64,000 nt of DNA from assembly GCA_001931905.2 (NCBI GenBank), contig MSJI02000684.1, forward strand, positions 1 to 64,000, written 5' to 3'. The notes beneath the pieces are model-generated. The model made no database searches. It had not been told where the DNA came from and saw nothing but the letters and a program-made list of their open reading frames with translations. The position numbers and the translations under genes are program-made. Source of the DNA: Cladosporium sp. IMV 00045 (Eukaryota > Ascomycota > Dothideomycetes > Cladosporiales > Cladosporiaceae). This document shows, one piece after another, positions 21,850 to 33,138 of the stretch (positions within the stretch are counted from its first letter, which is position 1; each line of letters starts with the position of its first letter).

Positions 21850-23118
21850 TTACGTGACAGTGTAACCGCCATCAACGCGCAGCTCGGCACCGGTCATGTA
21901 GCCCGACGCCTCGGAGAGCAGGAAGGTCACGGCGCCCATGAGGTCTTCCGGCCGGCCCATCTTGCCCGCCGGGATGAGCGAGATCCACTTCTCCGCCAGC
22001 TCGGGGTTGTCGTCGAGGATTTTCTTCGTGCTGTGGGTTTGGGATTCTGGGTTAGTCCTGATCTTTGCAAGTGGCTTCTTTGGACATGGGTGAACAGGAT
22101 GCACTTACAGAGCAGTCATCATATAACCCGGCGAAATGCAATTGACCCTCACACCGGCATGCGCCCACTCCACCGCGAGGGAAGAGGCCATGTGTCTGAC
22201 GGCCGCTTTTGCGGCATTGTAAGGTGCCTGCGGCTGGGGCACGTTGACGATTGCGCCGCTCATGGAGCCGATCATGACGATGCTGCCGGGCTGCTTGCGC
22301 TCCATGAGGTGCTTTGCGACGCCGACGGCGAACAGCCACGTGCCGTCGACGTTGACGCCCCAGAGCTTCTGCATGCGGTCGTGCGGGTAGTCGACGGCGG
22401 AGTAGTTTTCTGTGAATCCTGCTGAGGTCACGAGGTTGTCGATCTTGCCGTGCTGCGAGATGATTTCGTCGAGGGCGGCGGTTACGGAGTCGGGGGAGGA
22501 GACGTCGGCGTAGTGTGCGGTTACGCGAGGGACGTCGCGCGCGCCGGGGTTTTCGCGTTTGAATTCTTCGACGAGGGCGGCGGCTTGCTTTACGGCTTCG
22601 TCTTCTGTTTGGTGGTGAGGGGTTTTTTAGTTGGTGGGGGTTTCGTAGGTGTTCGACGAGAGCAACGTACTGTTCATGTCGACAATGGCGACGTCGGCTC
22701 CGGAAACGACCATGGCTTGGGACATGACGAGACCCAAACCTCTGGCACCGCCAGTCACGACGCCGACCTTGTCCTCGAGCGAGAAGCTGGCAAGAGTGCG
22801 CAGATTCTTGCCGCGGCCCTGGACGGGCTTGGAAGAAGGCAGCTCGCTCTCGTCGTCGGGGTGTTCGTATCTGATAGAATCGTCCGTACGAGAAGCGGCT
22901 CCCTCGTGTCCTGTGTCCACCGTGGCGGCGGTTGTGAATTGATCATGACGGGCTTCGTCTTTGGGGTCGTCGGGCGAGACTTTCTCGAACTTGGGCGAGA
23001 TTTTGCTGAAGGTGCGGATGGAGGTGTTGGCGATTGGGGCGGCGGTGAAGGTGGTCGGTCGGACAGCCGTTCTGGTCGAGGCGCGGGTGACCTGTCTGAG
23101 GATGTTGTTGCGGAACAT
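21850..23118 (-). CDS. Short-chain dehydrogenase with N-terminal mitochondrial-type extension (polyol dehydrogenase-like)
   Basis: Three exons (23118-22671, 22604-22109, 22030-21850) joined in matching phase give 374 residues. Residues 1-40 are rich in Arg/Thr/Ala with no acidic residues ([18 protein letters not shown]), a likely mitochondrial presequence, followed by about 70 charged linker residues. The Rossmann fold starts at about 115 with TGGARGLG (122-129); the catalytic triad is Ser265, Tyr278 (PYNAAK) and Lys282, and the C-terminus ends [17 protein letters not shown] as in classical SDRs. The closest style is the D-arabinitol 2-dehydrogenase/sorbose reductase/mannitol dehydrogenase group, oxidising or reducing sugar alcohols with NAD(P). 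The exact substrate is not decided by the sequence. It is transcribed away from a second SDR at 24407. Confidence 0.88.
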
Positions 23119-24406
23119 TATGGATTCTGAAGGGAGGTGGGTTCGTCAGTGTTGAGTGAGGGATTGAAGATCGTTCAAAGGTTCCAATGCGGATGAGAAG
23201 AGAAGGATGCAAAGTCACAGCTCTGCTGGAAACTCTGGCAGTAGCCACCGGCGACTGTCTAATGCTTTGATGTGTTCACCGCGTGTTCTCGAGGCGACAA
23301 GATGGAAAGGGGAGTCCGGACCGTGGTATTCGACGTACCAAGCTTTAAGCTGCGTGAGACTACCGTTGTATATTTAGATTGAATTTTGGGCCTGGGCCTG
23401 CAGAGGCAAAGGGCATGTATCGATTGAGAAGTTGAGAAGTTGGGAATTGAGAAGACGAAAGGACGTCAAAACGAGGAGATATACGTTCCAACCGCCATGC
23501 CGTCCTGATCTTCAGACGCTTTTTCCTCTACAGACGTCTGGGCTCTCGCTAACAATACCTTCCCAGGCGTAGAGCTGTGCCAGCTTGAGAGCTTGGGAAG
23601 GGGAGAGGAGAGAGCTGTATACGTCACCCTGGAGGGAAAGGGTTTGTTTTTGCTGGCCAATGCGCGCAACATCCCCCAGTCTATATCGCGGGTTCTCCAC
23701 TGTCTCACGTCGTTCCGTACGGGGCCGTGTGGGCGAGGTGGGATCAATTGTGGGATTGCATCTGACACGTGCAGGACGAGATGTTGCGAAATACCTTTGT
23801 CATGGTGCGTGGATGACAAGATGCGATCGAGGTACTGATGGGTTGGCGACAACTGTTTGACGAATATCAAAGCAATATTATTACAGGACGAAGATACGTA
23901 CAATACGAGGCTGCGCGTTCTGGCTTGCTTTTTCCAACCCTAGCCCTGCCATAAAAGGAAATCCGCCAGAACCCCGATTCTGCAAGGATGATGACACTCG
24001 CGTTCGTTAGAATAAGTCACCGCCATGACGGTTTCGACGACTTGTGCTACAGCCATATATGAACTCCTCGTGCAGCTCTCAACCAGACACCGACTTCACC
24101 TCTGTCAATCAGAGCATGCGGTCGGAGTTAAGCATCCAAATCGAGCTCTCCGACTTTATCTCGAGTCCTCTCCATAGTAATCGGGCCCAACTGACCCGGA
24201 GGTCCAGTATTCCGACCCATCTCACCCTCGGCGTTCGAGCAAATCCCCACCGCGCGGTGCTCTGTTCGATCCACCACGGTGAATTGTTCGTGTGTTCGAA
24301 GGCCCATTTATGATAAAAATTGTTTAAAGTAGTTCGATTTCCCAGACAACTGATCAAAGTGAAACTCCAGCTTTTCGTCTGTCCACATCCCAGAGCACTA
24401 CAAACC
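23119..24406. other. Intergenic region between two divergent SDR genes
   Basis: 1.3 kb separating two start codons on opposite strands. A 145-codon leftward open frame at 23466-23903 shows no domain. GAAGTT/GAGAAG short repeats lie at about 23425-23460. No gene is supported. Confidence 0.6.
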
Positions 24407-25512
24407 ATGTCAAATCCCGCCCCCTTCACTGTCGATGGCAAGACAGCCATCATCACTGGCGCTGGCTCGGGGATCAACTACTGCTTCGCCAGATCACTTC
24501 TGGAGAGGAATTGCAATGTTCTCATTGCCGACCTTGGCCTTCGCCCTGAAGCGCAGAAGCTCATTGATAACTACACAACTCAGCCTCGGGCCGTGTTCGT
24601 CAAGACAAACGTCGTTGACTGGGACCAATTGATGAACATGTTCGATGTTGCTGAGAAAGAGTTCGGCGGTGCGGATATCGTAAGATCACCTGGGAACAAA
24701 GCTACCCGAACTCACACATGAAATCCACCATTTCTAACACCATCATCACCCGTAGGTCTGTCCCGGCGCCGGCATCTTCGAGCCCAACTGGACCAATTTC
24801 TGGCACCCACCGGGCACCGCGCAGTCCAAAGACGCCCTGCACGGCGCGGACGGAGTCGGCCACTACGCCTGCCTGGATATCAACCTCACGCACCCGATCC
24901 GCACGACCCAGATCGCCATCTCGCGCTGGTTGAACCCAACACCCACCTCCAAGACGGGCAAAGTCAGCCCCAGCAACCCCAAGCGCATCGTGCACATTTC
25001 CAGCGTCGCGGGGCAGATTCCTGCTTTCTCGGTGCCGATGTATATTGCTGCTAAACATGGTATGTTTGCTTGCGAAATTCTTGTCGTGAAGACAAGAGAT
25101 CTACCTACCTCGACAAGATTAGCTGACGATTCTCCCAGGCATCAACGGCCTCATCCGCTCCCTCGCCAACCTCGAATCCTCCATCGGGGTGCGAGTCAAC
25201 GGCGTCGCGCCCGGCGTGATCAAAACGCCCCTCTGGACCGACCACGCGGAAAAGCTGGCGCAAGTCGATCCGGCTAAGGACGTCTGGGTGGAGCCCGAGG
25301 AGGTGGCGGACGCGATGATGCGGTGCGTCGAGGCAGAGGAAATCGGCGGTGGCTATATCATGGAAGTCACCAAGGGGAGGACCAGGAGTGTGGGCTGGAG
25401 GATGGATCCGGGGCCTGAAGGGCCGGGTGCTTCGGTTGCGAATAGGGATCAGGTGGATAGGGAGATTTTGGGGTGGTTGGCTGAGGAGGGGTGGGGGGTT
25501 GAGAAGAGGTGA
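24407..25512 (+). CDS. Short-chain dehydrogenase, 15-hydroxyprostaglandin dehydrogenase-like
   Basis: Three exons (24407-24679, 24756-25059, 25139-25512) with GTAAGA and GTATGT donors and TAG/CAG acceptors in consistent phase; 316 residues. A classical NAD(P)-dependent SDR: cofactor motif TGAGSGI at residues 17-23, an acidic residue after beta-2 (ADLGLRP) suggesting NAD preference, VCPGAGIFEP in place of the usual NNAG region, and the catalytic Ser174-Tyr187-Lys191 (ISSVAG ... MYIAAKHG). The long loop with FWHPPGTAQSKD and the acidic C-terminal extension are in the style of fungal proteins annotated as 15-hydroxyprostaglandin dehydrogenase (NAD+); real substrates of those fungal enzymes are mostly unknown. 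No membrane or targeting segment is seen. Confidence 0.9.
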
Positions 25513-26584
25513 GATTTTGAGAGGTGTGGTGTGATGTCTGGTGCTTATTATGAGAGATTTGAGGATGTCGTGATGTGTATGTAACCCACTTATGCGATTG
25601 TATTCGCAACAAATATTAGGGCTCCTAGAATGAGTAGTCATTGATGATTTCTAAAGAAGCAACCAGCTTAACTTGCAGAACTCCTAAATCATGGAATATG
25701 AAAATTCCATCATAGATATTAATTGAAGGCGGCCCACAGCAAGGTGCAAGATATCGTCAGACTACTCTCACATGCTTGTTTTGCATTGGGTAGCGACACG
25801 GATGAAATCGCTTACGGGGACATCGTCACCTTGCATGAAACTTGCAGCAAATCAATCAACCCATGCAAATGTCTCGCAGGCCGGACCGCGGTTGCCCGTT
25901 GAGGATGTGGGAGTGGGAGCCATCTTCTTTCCGTGAGTGGGCTGGGAGAGTTGCGTCATGTCATGTTCGCGGCTTGCCTGGCCTGATTGCTCCATGCCCT
26001 GCCATGCTTGCTCTGGCCTGCTTTTTGCTTTCTCGCTAGCCATTTTGCTTTGCGGCAGCGGCTGCCTGCCGATAAACGTTTACCCTGCCAGTAGTGCGAG
26101 CCTTCCCTTTGAGATGAGGTCGAGAGGGGAGAGGGAAAAATAGAGTATTTGGTCCCTCATCACCACAGTAGCTTACGACTAACCTCACTTCACTTGCGAC
26201 TACTACTACTACATCTCATCACTCTCCTCACCGCCCTTTTTCTACCTGTTGTTGTTGTTGTCGTCTTTCAGCGTCTTCTCTCCTTCAGCCTCCCCATCTT
26301 CACCAGTAGTCAAGTCACCCACTCAGTCAGTCATTCAGGCTGGCCCTCTGCCTCGTCTCCCGCCCACCCCACTTCCCACATGCAGCCAGCTGAAACACTA
26401 CTGCATCATCGCCTGCTTCCAACCAACTCTGGCCCGTGACCTTTTCGCTCGATCACCCAACACATACTCTGACTACTCTCACTCTCTCACACCACCTCTG
26501 ACTCTCCCAACATCGCGATCGCTTTCCACCATACACTAAGCCTTGCCCGGCTTGTAGCCGGCAGCTGCGTCCTCTTCGTCTGCC
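25513..26584. other. Promoter/leader of the DUF8035 gene
   Basis: About 1.07 kb with no supported gene. The last 430 bases (26150-26580) are strongly C/T-rich on the + strand (CTCACTTCACTT, CTCTCACTCTCTCACACC), typical of a long pyrimidine-rich fungal promoter or 5' leader. Confidence 0.6.
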
Positions 26585-28625
26585 ATGTCTAGACGCTACG
26601 CTGACGTTTACGAGGACTACCCTCCTCGCTCCCGCTACGATGAGCCGGAATACGAAACTCGCGAATCGAGAAGGCCTGCCACACTCCTGTCCGACCGCCG
26701 CTCCGAACGGCCTGGCCGCCAACCGGACTTTCTCCGCGAGGACTACGGCAAGTCTCACGCCGGCCCACTGGTTGTAAGAGAGGAACGACGAGAGGAAGAT
26801 ACCTGGCGACCTCCAGCCCGGCGTCGTAGCAACGAGACTGTTCGCTCCAGACACCCTGCCGATGTTGAGCGGGAGATTGTCATCCGCGAGAGAGAGCGCG
26901 ACAGCGACCGACGCCCGCCCTATCCCAGCAGCGAGAGAGGCGGACACCAAGACGAAGAGATCGTCTTCCGCGAGAGGGAGAGGGCGAAGAGTCAGGCTCC
27001 CAGCCGTGCACCGCCCCGCTCGAGAGAGGAGATCGATATCAATATTCGTAGGGACGAAGACACTCGGGTTCGTTCACCACCTGCTAGGAGCGAGGCCCCG
27101 CCGCGGAGCGAGTATCATGAGCGAGATATTGAGGAGATCCGCTTCAGACGGGGTGGCGGAGACAGACCACCTACCCGTGTTGCGGAGAGGGACGAGATTG
27201 ACATCCGCATTCGAGAGCAAGATAAGCGCGAGCGGGAGGAGCTTGACATCCAAATTCGGGAAAAGGAACGTCGAGAGCGTGAGGAGATCGATATTCGCAT
27301 CCGCGAGCAGGAACGCCCGGCGCCTCGTCCTCGCTCTCGCAGCAGAGGCGTATTGGTAGGCAAGAAAGAAGAGGAGTGGATTGTACGACGCCCACGGTCT
27401 CCGAGCCCGCCACCGCCACCGCGTGATCATGAGCGGGAAGAAATCATTATCAGAAGGAGAGAGCGTTCTCCGACTCCAGAGCCGCCGAGGGAGCCTACCC
27501 CACCACCGCCTGTCCTCTCACCACCACCAGAGCCTATCGTTCGCCCACCGATCATTCAGGAGGTCATTCACCATCACCGCCATATCGACCATGGTATTGA
27601 GCCAGCCCGTGAACCGACACCGCCGCCTCCACCACCGGCACCTCCAAGCCCACCACGCGAGGACAATCTGGAAATTGAGATCCACCGCTCTGGCACACGC
27701 AACGGAAAGCGCTTTGACGAAGACCTGATCATCGAACAAGACCGCCACGAGCGATCTCGAAGCACCCGACGCAGTGAGGCTCCTCGGCGCAGATCGATCA
27801 GTGCTTCAACGCGCCACCATCGCTCGCCCTCAGCTGCTCCGCCCGCGCGTGCCCCCAGTCGCTACGACGACGATGTCGCAGCAGAAGCCGAATATTACAT
27901 GCGCCGTGCCGCCTCTCGCGGCTATCCAGGCGAAGCCTACGACGGCGCCACACGAGACTGGGGCCTCGTCGACGTCCCGCCCGGCACCGAGCGCGTCCGC
28001 ATGGACGGAAAAGGCGGCGGCAGCCAAGAAATCACCTGGCAGCGGTACAACGGCGACCGACGCAGCAAATTCCAGACGGGCGACCGCATCTACGAGGGCG
28101 AATTCGGCGCTCCCAACCCTCGCTCGCCGCCGCCCGCTCCCCTCCCGCCACCCCAGCCGAGCCGCGAGGAGGAGATCCGCATAACCGAGCGCCGAATCAC
28201 AGAAGGCACGCACAAAGGAAAGACCAAAGACAAAATGTGGACCGAAGTCACCAAAGACCTCGTCATCAAAGAGGCCGTCGAGGAAATGGGCTACGAGTAC
28301 GAGGAGACCGAGGAGTTCTTCTACGTTATTGAGTACCTGCGCTACGTAAGTCGTCGTCGTCTTCCCTTCCTTACCCTTGACACCCCTACTGACACCCTCA
28401 AAGGAAGACGTCCTCCGCCTCGTCGAGCTGACGGAAGACATCCGCCGCGAGCGCCGCGAGCGCATCCGCGAAATCCAGTGGGAGCGCGAGGAGCTCGAGC
28501 GCATGCCCAAGATGCTGCCGCCGCCTCCTGTGCCGGCGCCCGCGCCCCCGCGCAGTGCGTACGAGGAGCGCATTTACGAGAAGGAGTATTATTACGATAG
28601 GGAGGGGAAGAGGTATAGACGTTGA
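26585..28625 (+). CDS. DUF8035-domain protein with RE/RD-type charged repeats
   Basis: Two exons (26585-28345 and 28404-28625) with GTAAGT donor and AAAG acceptor, phase 0, 660 residues. The N-terminal two thirds are Arg/Glu/Pro-rich: about residues 130-250 contain repeated units of the form (E)EIDIRIREQ(D/E)(K/R)REREE, four or more copies with period near 15 residues, followed by Pro-rich blocks and Arg/Ser tracts. Around residues 430-490 lies the conserved segment YYMRRAASRGYPGEAYDGATRDWGLVDVPPGT and GGGSQEITWQRYNGDRRSKF, which I recognise as the fungal DUF8035 domain; a second ordered part (WTEVTKDLVIKEAVEEMGYEYEETEEFFYVIEYL) spans the intron. The molecular role of this family is not known to me; the RE/RS-like composition recalls RNA-associated proteins, which is only an inference. 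Confidence 0.85.
27190..27312 (+). repeat. Coding tandem repeat in the DUF8035 gene
   Basis: Imperfect direct repeats encoding (D/E)E(I/L)DI(R/Q)IRE(Q/K)(D/E)(K/R)RERE about every 15 codons, seen directly; copies differ at third positions, so the array is not recent. Confidence 0.8.
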
Positions 28626-31048
28626 TTATTTGTCTTGGCTGAGGCTTTAACGTTGTAAGGGGGTGGGGGAGCGGGGAGGATTGGGTTTGCTTCTTTTTTC
28701 CATTTTCTTCTCGGTCAACTTTTCTTTGAGTGCGGCTCTCGGTCTGAGTTTCATCATTGAACATTTTGAACAGAGAGAGGGAGGATGATTCTGGGGGGCG
28801 AGAAATTGCACATTCAAAGGACACAAGGAAAGACGCAAGACAAGACACGAAGGACGCAAGAACCTAAGAACGACCACCACGTCGATGATGGGATGGATGG
28901 GAATACTGATGAAGTGTGAAACATCACTACGAACAGATGAAGGGATGATTGATACGAGACATTAGAGATTCTTATGATGAACTTTTCTATTAGTCTTTTT
29001 GCTTCATTTTGCTTCATTTTGTGTATGTTTGCTTTCCTAAGTCTTGTTGAACAATACCATATTACAATTTCACAAATCTTTGATTATCAAGAAGGATTTA
29101 AGCATGTCGCAGATGCCTATTTTCGAAAACCCGACTTTTTGTAGAATATCTCCCATCACAGCCGAGCCTGACAGCCCATCATCAGTCAAGTCAACAGAGG
29201 TGAAGTGGGGAAATCAAGACAGCTCACCACCGCGGTGGGCAGCTCCGGGCCGTAGCGCGAAATGCTCGACTTCACCTTTTCGAAATTCTGCACGTCGCTT
29301 CCTCTTCCTCTTTCCTCTCTCACACTCGCGCCGCGTCGTCGCGGCATGGAGGGAAAAGTCTCTTTTCTCTACGAACCTGCTTGTTTTCGACGACACCTGG
29401 GCCTCTTCACTGTTGGCCCAACCTTCTCTCGCGGCGCGATGAGAGCGAACCTTTCGTCCTTGTATCTCCCGCTCGGATTCCTTCATGATGAAGCGGGTCG
29501 TTTGTGACGTTACATCTCCCTTCTGACACTTCGCATTGCATTTCGATGCGGTCTTGACCTACATGGTTCATCTTGCTCTCGAAAAACAGCTCGAATGGTC
29601 CTTGACAGCGCTGGCCATCCCGGACGATGGAGCTCACAATCTTGAGATCTCTCGTCTGGCATGGCCGGCGCTGCTTTTCAACAATGGTACGTTCCCTTCT
29701 CATCTTATCTTCACCCCCTCCCCCTTCCTCACCTCCACCCAAGAGAAAAACAAAGACTATGATGAAGTATTACTTGGATGTAAACTTTACAGTATACTTG
29801 TCCGAGAGCGCAAAACCATGCAGATAACTCCTTGTTGCCTTCCTTCTGATTTCGAAAAGTCTTACCTTGGGCTTCTTACTTTGAACATGTTCGTTACTAC
29901 GAGACGAGACAGTGGCTAACATTACTGTCCAGATGTCTTACCTGTTCCACATCCTCGATCCTCATCGTCGCCCTTCGACATGTCAAGACTCGTAGCACCT
30001 CCCTCCCATGCAACCTCACCCGTCGCATGCCGCACGCCGCAACTTCGCACGCACACCTCCCTCCTCTGCCTTAGGCAGCAAACAAGGCAGCAGACCTTCC
30101 CGCTTTCTTTGATATATGGTTTTTAAAAAAAAGCGGGAGACGTCATACCAGAGATGCGCGGCACTAAGTGTGGCTCTGCGGCGGAGGGACGCACCCAACC
30201 TGGAACCCATCAAGTTCCCCCACCCCTCGTCGAGTTTCGGCTCGATGAGTGGCGCAGCGGGAATGGAACCGGCGACCACTAAGTCATCTCTGAGGACCAC
30301 GGTTCGACCCTACGCCTCTGCAAGTAAAACGCCTTTACGGTGCTTTCTTCGCCCAACCCGAATGAGGGATGGGAGTTCTTTTGCTATTGGTATCTATTAT
30401 TTTTGTTATTAGTTTAGTCTGTATCGCATCTTAAATTGGTCTTTTTGGTCTTATCAAACAAACTCACTTCTACCTTATAACGAACATACACTCACGTGAC
30501 ACATGGCGCGCTCTCACTCCTCGAAGGCACGACTGACAGCCTACGCCAATGGATGCGTTATCAAGGCATCTTTTTGTAAATCATACTTTGTAGAGCGACT
30601 TCACTTCACCAGATGCGCCCCAATTTACGCCTTGTGTTTATACATCTGTGTCACCCAAGTGTTCCTGCTTGATGAAAAAGGAGAGAGCCCGCCACGCGAA
30701 GAAGTTCCGAATCCATGTTGTCTCATTGCTCTCAAGGAGACGATGAACTCCTGTCAGGCTCAAGCGGTCTTGTTTGACGCTACTGCATTCATGGGTTCTT
30801 GTAAATCATTAATACATCCCTCTTCGCTACTACTTTGAGGTTTGTGTGTACTTTCACCTGGCCTGCCACTTTCTCGATACCTCACGTATTGTCCCTCTCA
30901 ATAGAGCCGGCTCCAATCGCATTCACGGCTTTGTGACCACGGGCAGTTGCTTGAAGGTGTAGAAGTGCTTTTGTCACATACCGTCGTGCTCATTGTGTAC
31001 ACACGACCACTATCTATAAACTCGCAAACCCTTCCCCAAGACAGCCCC
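28626..31048. other. 2.4-kb convergent gap between DUF8035 and SGF11 genes
   Basis: Only short open frames on both strands and no recognised family. At 30243-30318 there are tRNA-like box elements without a foldable cloverleaf (see rejected items). The rest appears to be non-coding. Confidence 0.55.
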
Positions 31049-32257
31049 TCAATCATCCCCACCTACACTCCCCTCATCGACAAAACTCCCATCCTGACTC
31101 TCCGTCCTCTCCAACTCATGCCCCAGCGCACTACTCGAAGCCATACTAGCCGTACTGCCCACGCGCGTGAGTTTCTGTCGTTTCTTGACATGGACATCCC
31201 CATCATCTTCATCCCCCGCATCCTCCCTCTCGCGATCCCTCTTCCCCTCCCCAGCAGCGCCCGAGGACGAAGGCGCCGGACTCGCCCTCGAAGCACCCCC
31301 GGCTGGCGTCTTCTTGTTCGCGCCCGAGACTTTGGGCAATTTCCCATTCGTAGCACCTGCGCCACTCCCGCCACCTCCAGCACCTTTCTCGCCCATCTTC
31401 TTAATCTTCTTATCCAGCCCTTTCTTCAACAGCTTTTTCCTCACGCCCCCGCCCCCCGTATCCTTCACCGAAACCGCATCGTCCTCATCATCATCCGCAG
31501 CACCAACCCCATTGTCCAGCTGACTCTGGCTCGGATTCGGCGTCCCGCCCCTACTTCCCCCAGGCGTACTCCCATTCCCCATGCGCGCCATGGCGTTCCT
31601 ACTCGCCGCGCGGCCGCTCAACCCCATGCACTGCTCGAGGTGCTTGGCGAAGCGCGTGATGAGCAAGCTGCGCTTGCAGCTCGGGCAGGTGTGCCAGGGC
31701 ACGTACTCGCCTTTCTTGAGCTTTTCGTCGATCTTGGACGCTTTCTTCTCGCCTTTCTCGAGCGGTTTCGAGTTCGCTTTGTCCCCCGCGCCGGCTTCGT
31801 TGTTATTCCCATCCCCCGCCGAGGGCGAAGGCGGCGCCGTCCCGTTCTGCGTCGCGTCCTCGCTCGCGGGCGTGTTCTCGTCTTTCTTCCCGGAATTGTT
31901 CTTAGCGGCTTCGCGCTCTTTCTTCGTCGGCGGCCGGCCCGTCACGTCAGAGCGTGGGAAGGGGTTGTCGTAGATGTCATGGCCGGCGCGGCGCGACCAG
32001 GGCTTCCTCTCGCAGTATTGCGTGGAAGCGGGAGGGTCGGCGGTCGCGCCGCGCACTTTGGGCGCGAGAGGGGGGTCGAGCAGGCGTGGGAGTTTGCAGA
32101 TTTCGCAGTGGGGGAGTTTGTCCGTTGGGTCCAGGGAGGCGAGGGTTACTTTGTGCTCGCGGTGGCGGGTCAGGACGACATCGTGGATTATGTTGTGCAG
32201 GGCGTCGTCGAAGAGGCGTTGGGCGATTTGTGCGAGGGTAGGTTGGTCGGTGGACAT
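31049..32257 (-). CDS. SGF11: SAGA deubiquitinase-module subunit Sgf11
   Basis: Intronless, 402 residues from ATG at 32257. Sgf11 sits in the SAGA deubiquitination module with Ubp8, Sus1 and Sgf73 and helps remove ubiquitin from histone H2B. The N-terminal helix (LAQIAQRLFDDALHNIIHDVVLTRHREHK, residues 8-36) corresponds to the helix that docks on Sus1/Ubp8. The Sgf11-type zinc finger is at 191-210: CPSCKRSLLITRFAKHLEQC, with Cys191, Cys194, His206 and Cys210, followed by MGLSGRAASRNA. A further CEIC pair at residues 51-54 with a Cys at about 82 suggests an additional metal site common in filamentous-fungal forms. Yeast Sgf11 has only 99 residues; here long Gly/Ser/Lys-rich linkers and an acidic C-terminus account for the difference. 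A nuclear role is inferred from basic stretches (VRKKLLKKGLDKKIKK). Confidence 0.9.
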   Translation of the reverse strand: MSTDQPTLAQIAQRLFDDALHNIIHDVVLTRHREHKVTLASLDPTDKLPHCEICKLPRLLDPPLAPKVRGATADPPASTQYCERKPWSRRAGHDIYDNPFPRSDVTGRPPTKKEREAAKNNSGKKDENTPASEDATQNGTAPPSPSAGDGNNNEAGAGDKANSKPLEKGEKKASKIDEKLKKGEYVPWHTCPSCKRSLLITRFAKHLEQCMGLSGRAASRNAMARMGNGSTPGGSRGGTPNPSQSQLDNGVGAADDDEDDAVSVKDTGGGGVRKKLLKKGLDKKIKKMGEKGAGGGGSGAGATNGKLPKVSGANKKTPAGGASRASPAPSSSGAAGEGKRDREREDAGDEDDGDVHVKKRQKLTRVGSTASMASSSALGHELERTESQDGSFVDEGSVGGDD

Positions 32258-33138
32258 GATCGGATATGGTATTAGGGGTGTTAATCGGCGTGATACATGG
32301 GGGTGTTGGAGGTGTTGGAGATATGGTGTGAGGTTGTTCGCAAATCGAGGATTGGGGAGCTAATATAAGATTGAAGGTTGTAGATCGGGAGAGAGACGTG
32401 AGAGAGCTCCACAGCAAGTCTGGAGAAAGCGCGGAGGAGGATCTTCAAACGTCGGTAGGCAAGAGACCGATGGGTAAAACCAGAAAGCCTAACAACACTC
32501 TTGACCTCCACTGTGGATCTATTCTGAGCAATTTAGATATAAGAAGAACAGGAGGTCAAAGTTCAGCAGCTCATTCTCACTATATCATTCATATACCTCA
32601 CCACTCTTCCCATCCTTAATCAGAGTCAACAATCTACAAAACCCCACGAGTTTACCGGCCCTTATCCGCAGAGCCTCAAAACCATCAACCTCACCATGTC
32701 GCCATTTCCATACATCTAGACATAAGTGAAATCATTCAGATCTCAAACAAACCAACGAAACGGACAGGCAGCCTCATACAAAGAATCGATCAAGACCTCA
32801 GATTTGATTACCCCAAAACTTAGGCAAGGACTACAAAACGCCGTTTCCCGTCAAGGGCTCACCCATGCCATCTATATAACACCATTCAGCTCTCAGCTCC
32901 TGGAGCGGAGCACGCCTGTTCGTTCGTGCTGACTGAGATGGTTTGTGCGAATCGGGGATGTTGGGTCGCCAGGATACGAAGAGAAAGGCGACGGGATGAT
33001 TTCACAGGGGGTTGAAGGAGAAAAGGTCTGGTATGGTATGGTGGTGTTAAGAACAAGGAAGGAAAAGAGCTGAAAGCAAGGAGAAGAAGAGATTCACGAA
33101 GAAATCTTAGAAAAGGCCATGGCGTGTTGTGTGGGCTT
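32258..33138. other. Gap between SGF11 promoter and GH76 copy 1 terminator
   Basis: About 880 bases, no supported gene. The 3' region of the GH76 gene and the SGF11 promoter meet here. Short open frames only. Confidence 0.6.

Noticed and set aside
23466..23903. 145-codon - strand frame between the two SDR genes
   Set aside because: No domain, weak composition, overlapping alternative frames; no splice partners found.
24112..24140. GGAGTTAAGCATC, resembling part of 5S rRNA
   Set aside because: The match covers only about 13 bases; the rest of the 5S rRNA consensus and its pairing are missing.
30243..30318. tRNA-like elements: an A-box-like TGGCGCAGCGGG and a B-box-like GGTTCGACCC on the + strand, and a 7-bp GGCGTAG/CTGCGCC pairing on the - strand
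   Set aside because: No D-arm or anticodon arm folds in either orientation, and the minus-strand version is about 6 bases too short. At best it is a decayed tRNA.
30947..32275. 442-codon + strand frame antisense to SGF11
   Set aside because: Arg/Pro-rich shadow of the Sgf11 frame, which has a clear zinc finger; also starts in non-coding sequence.
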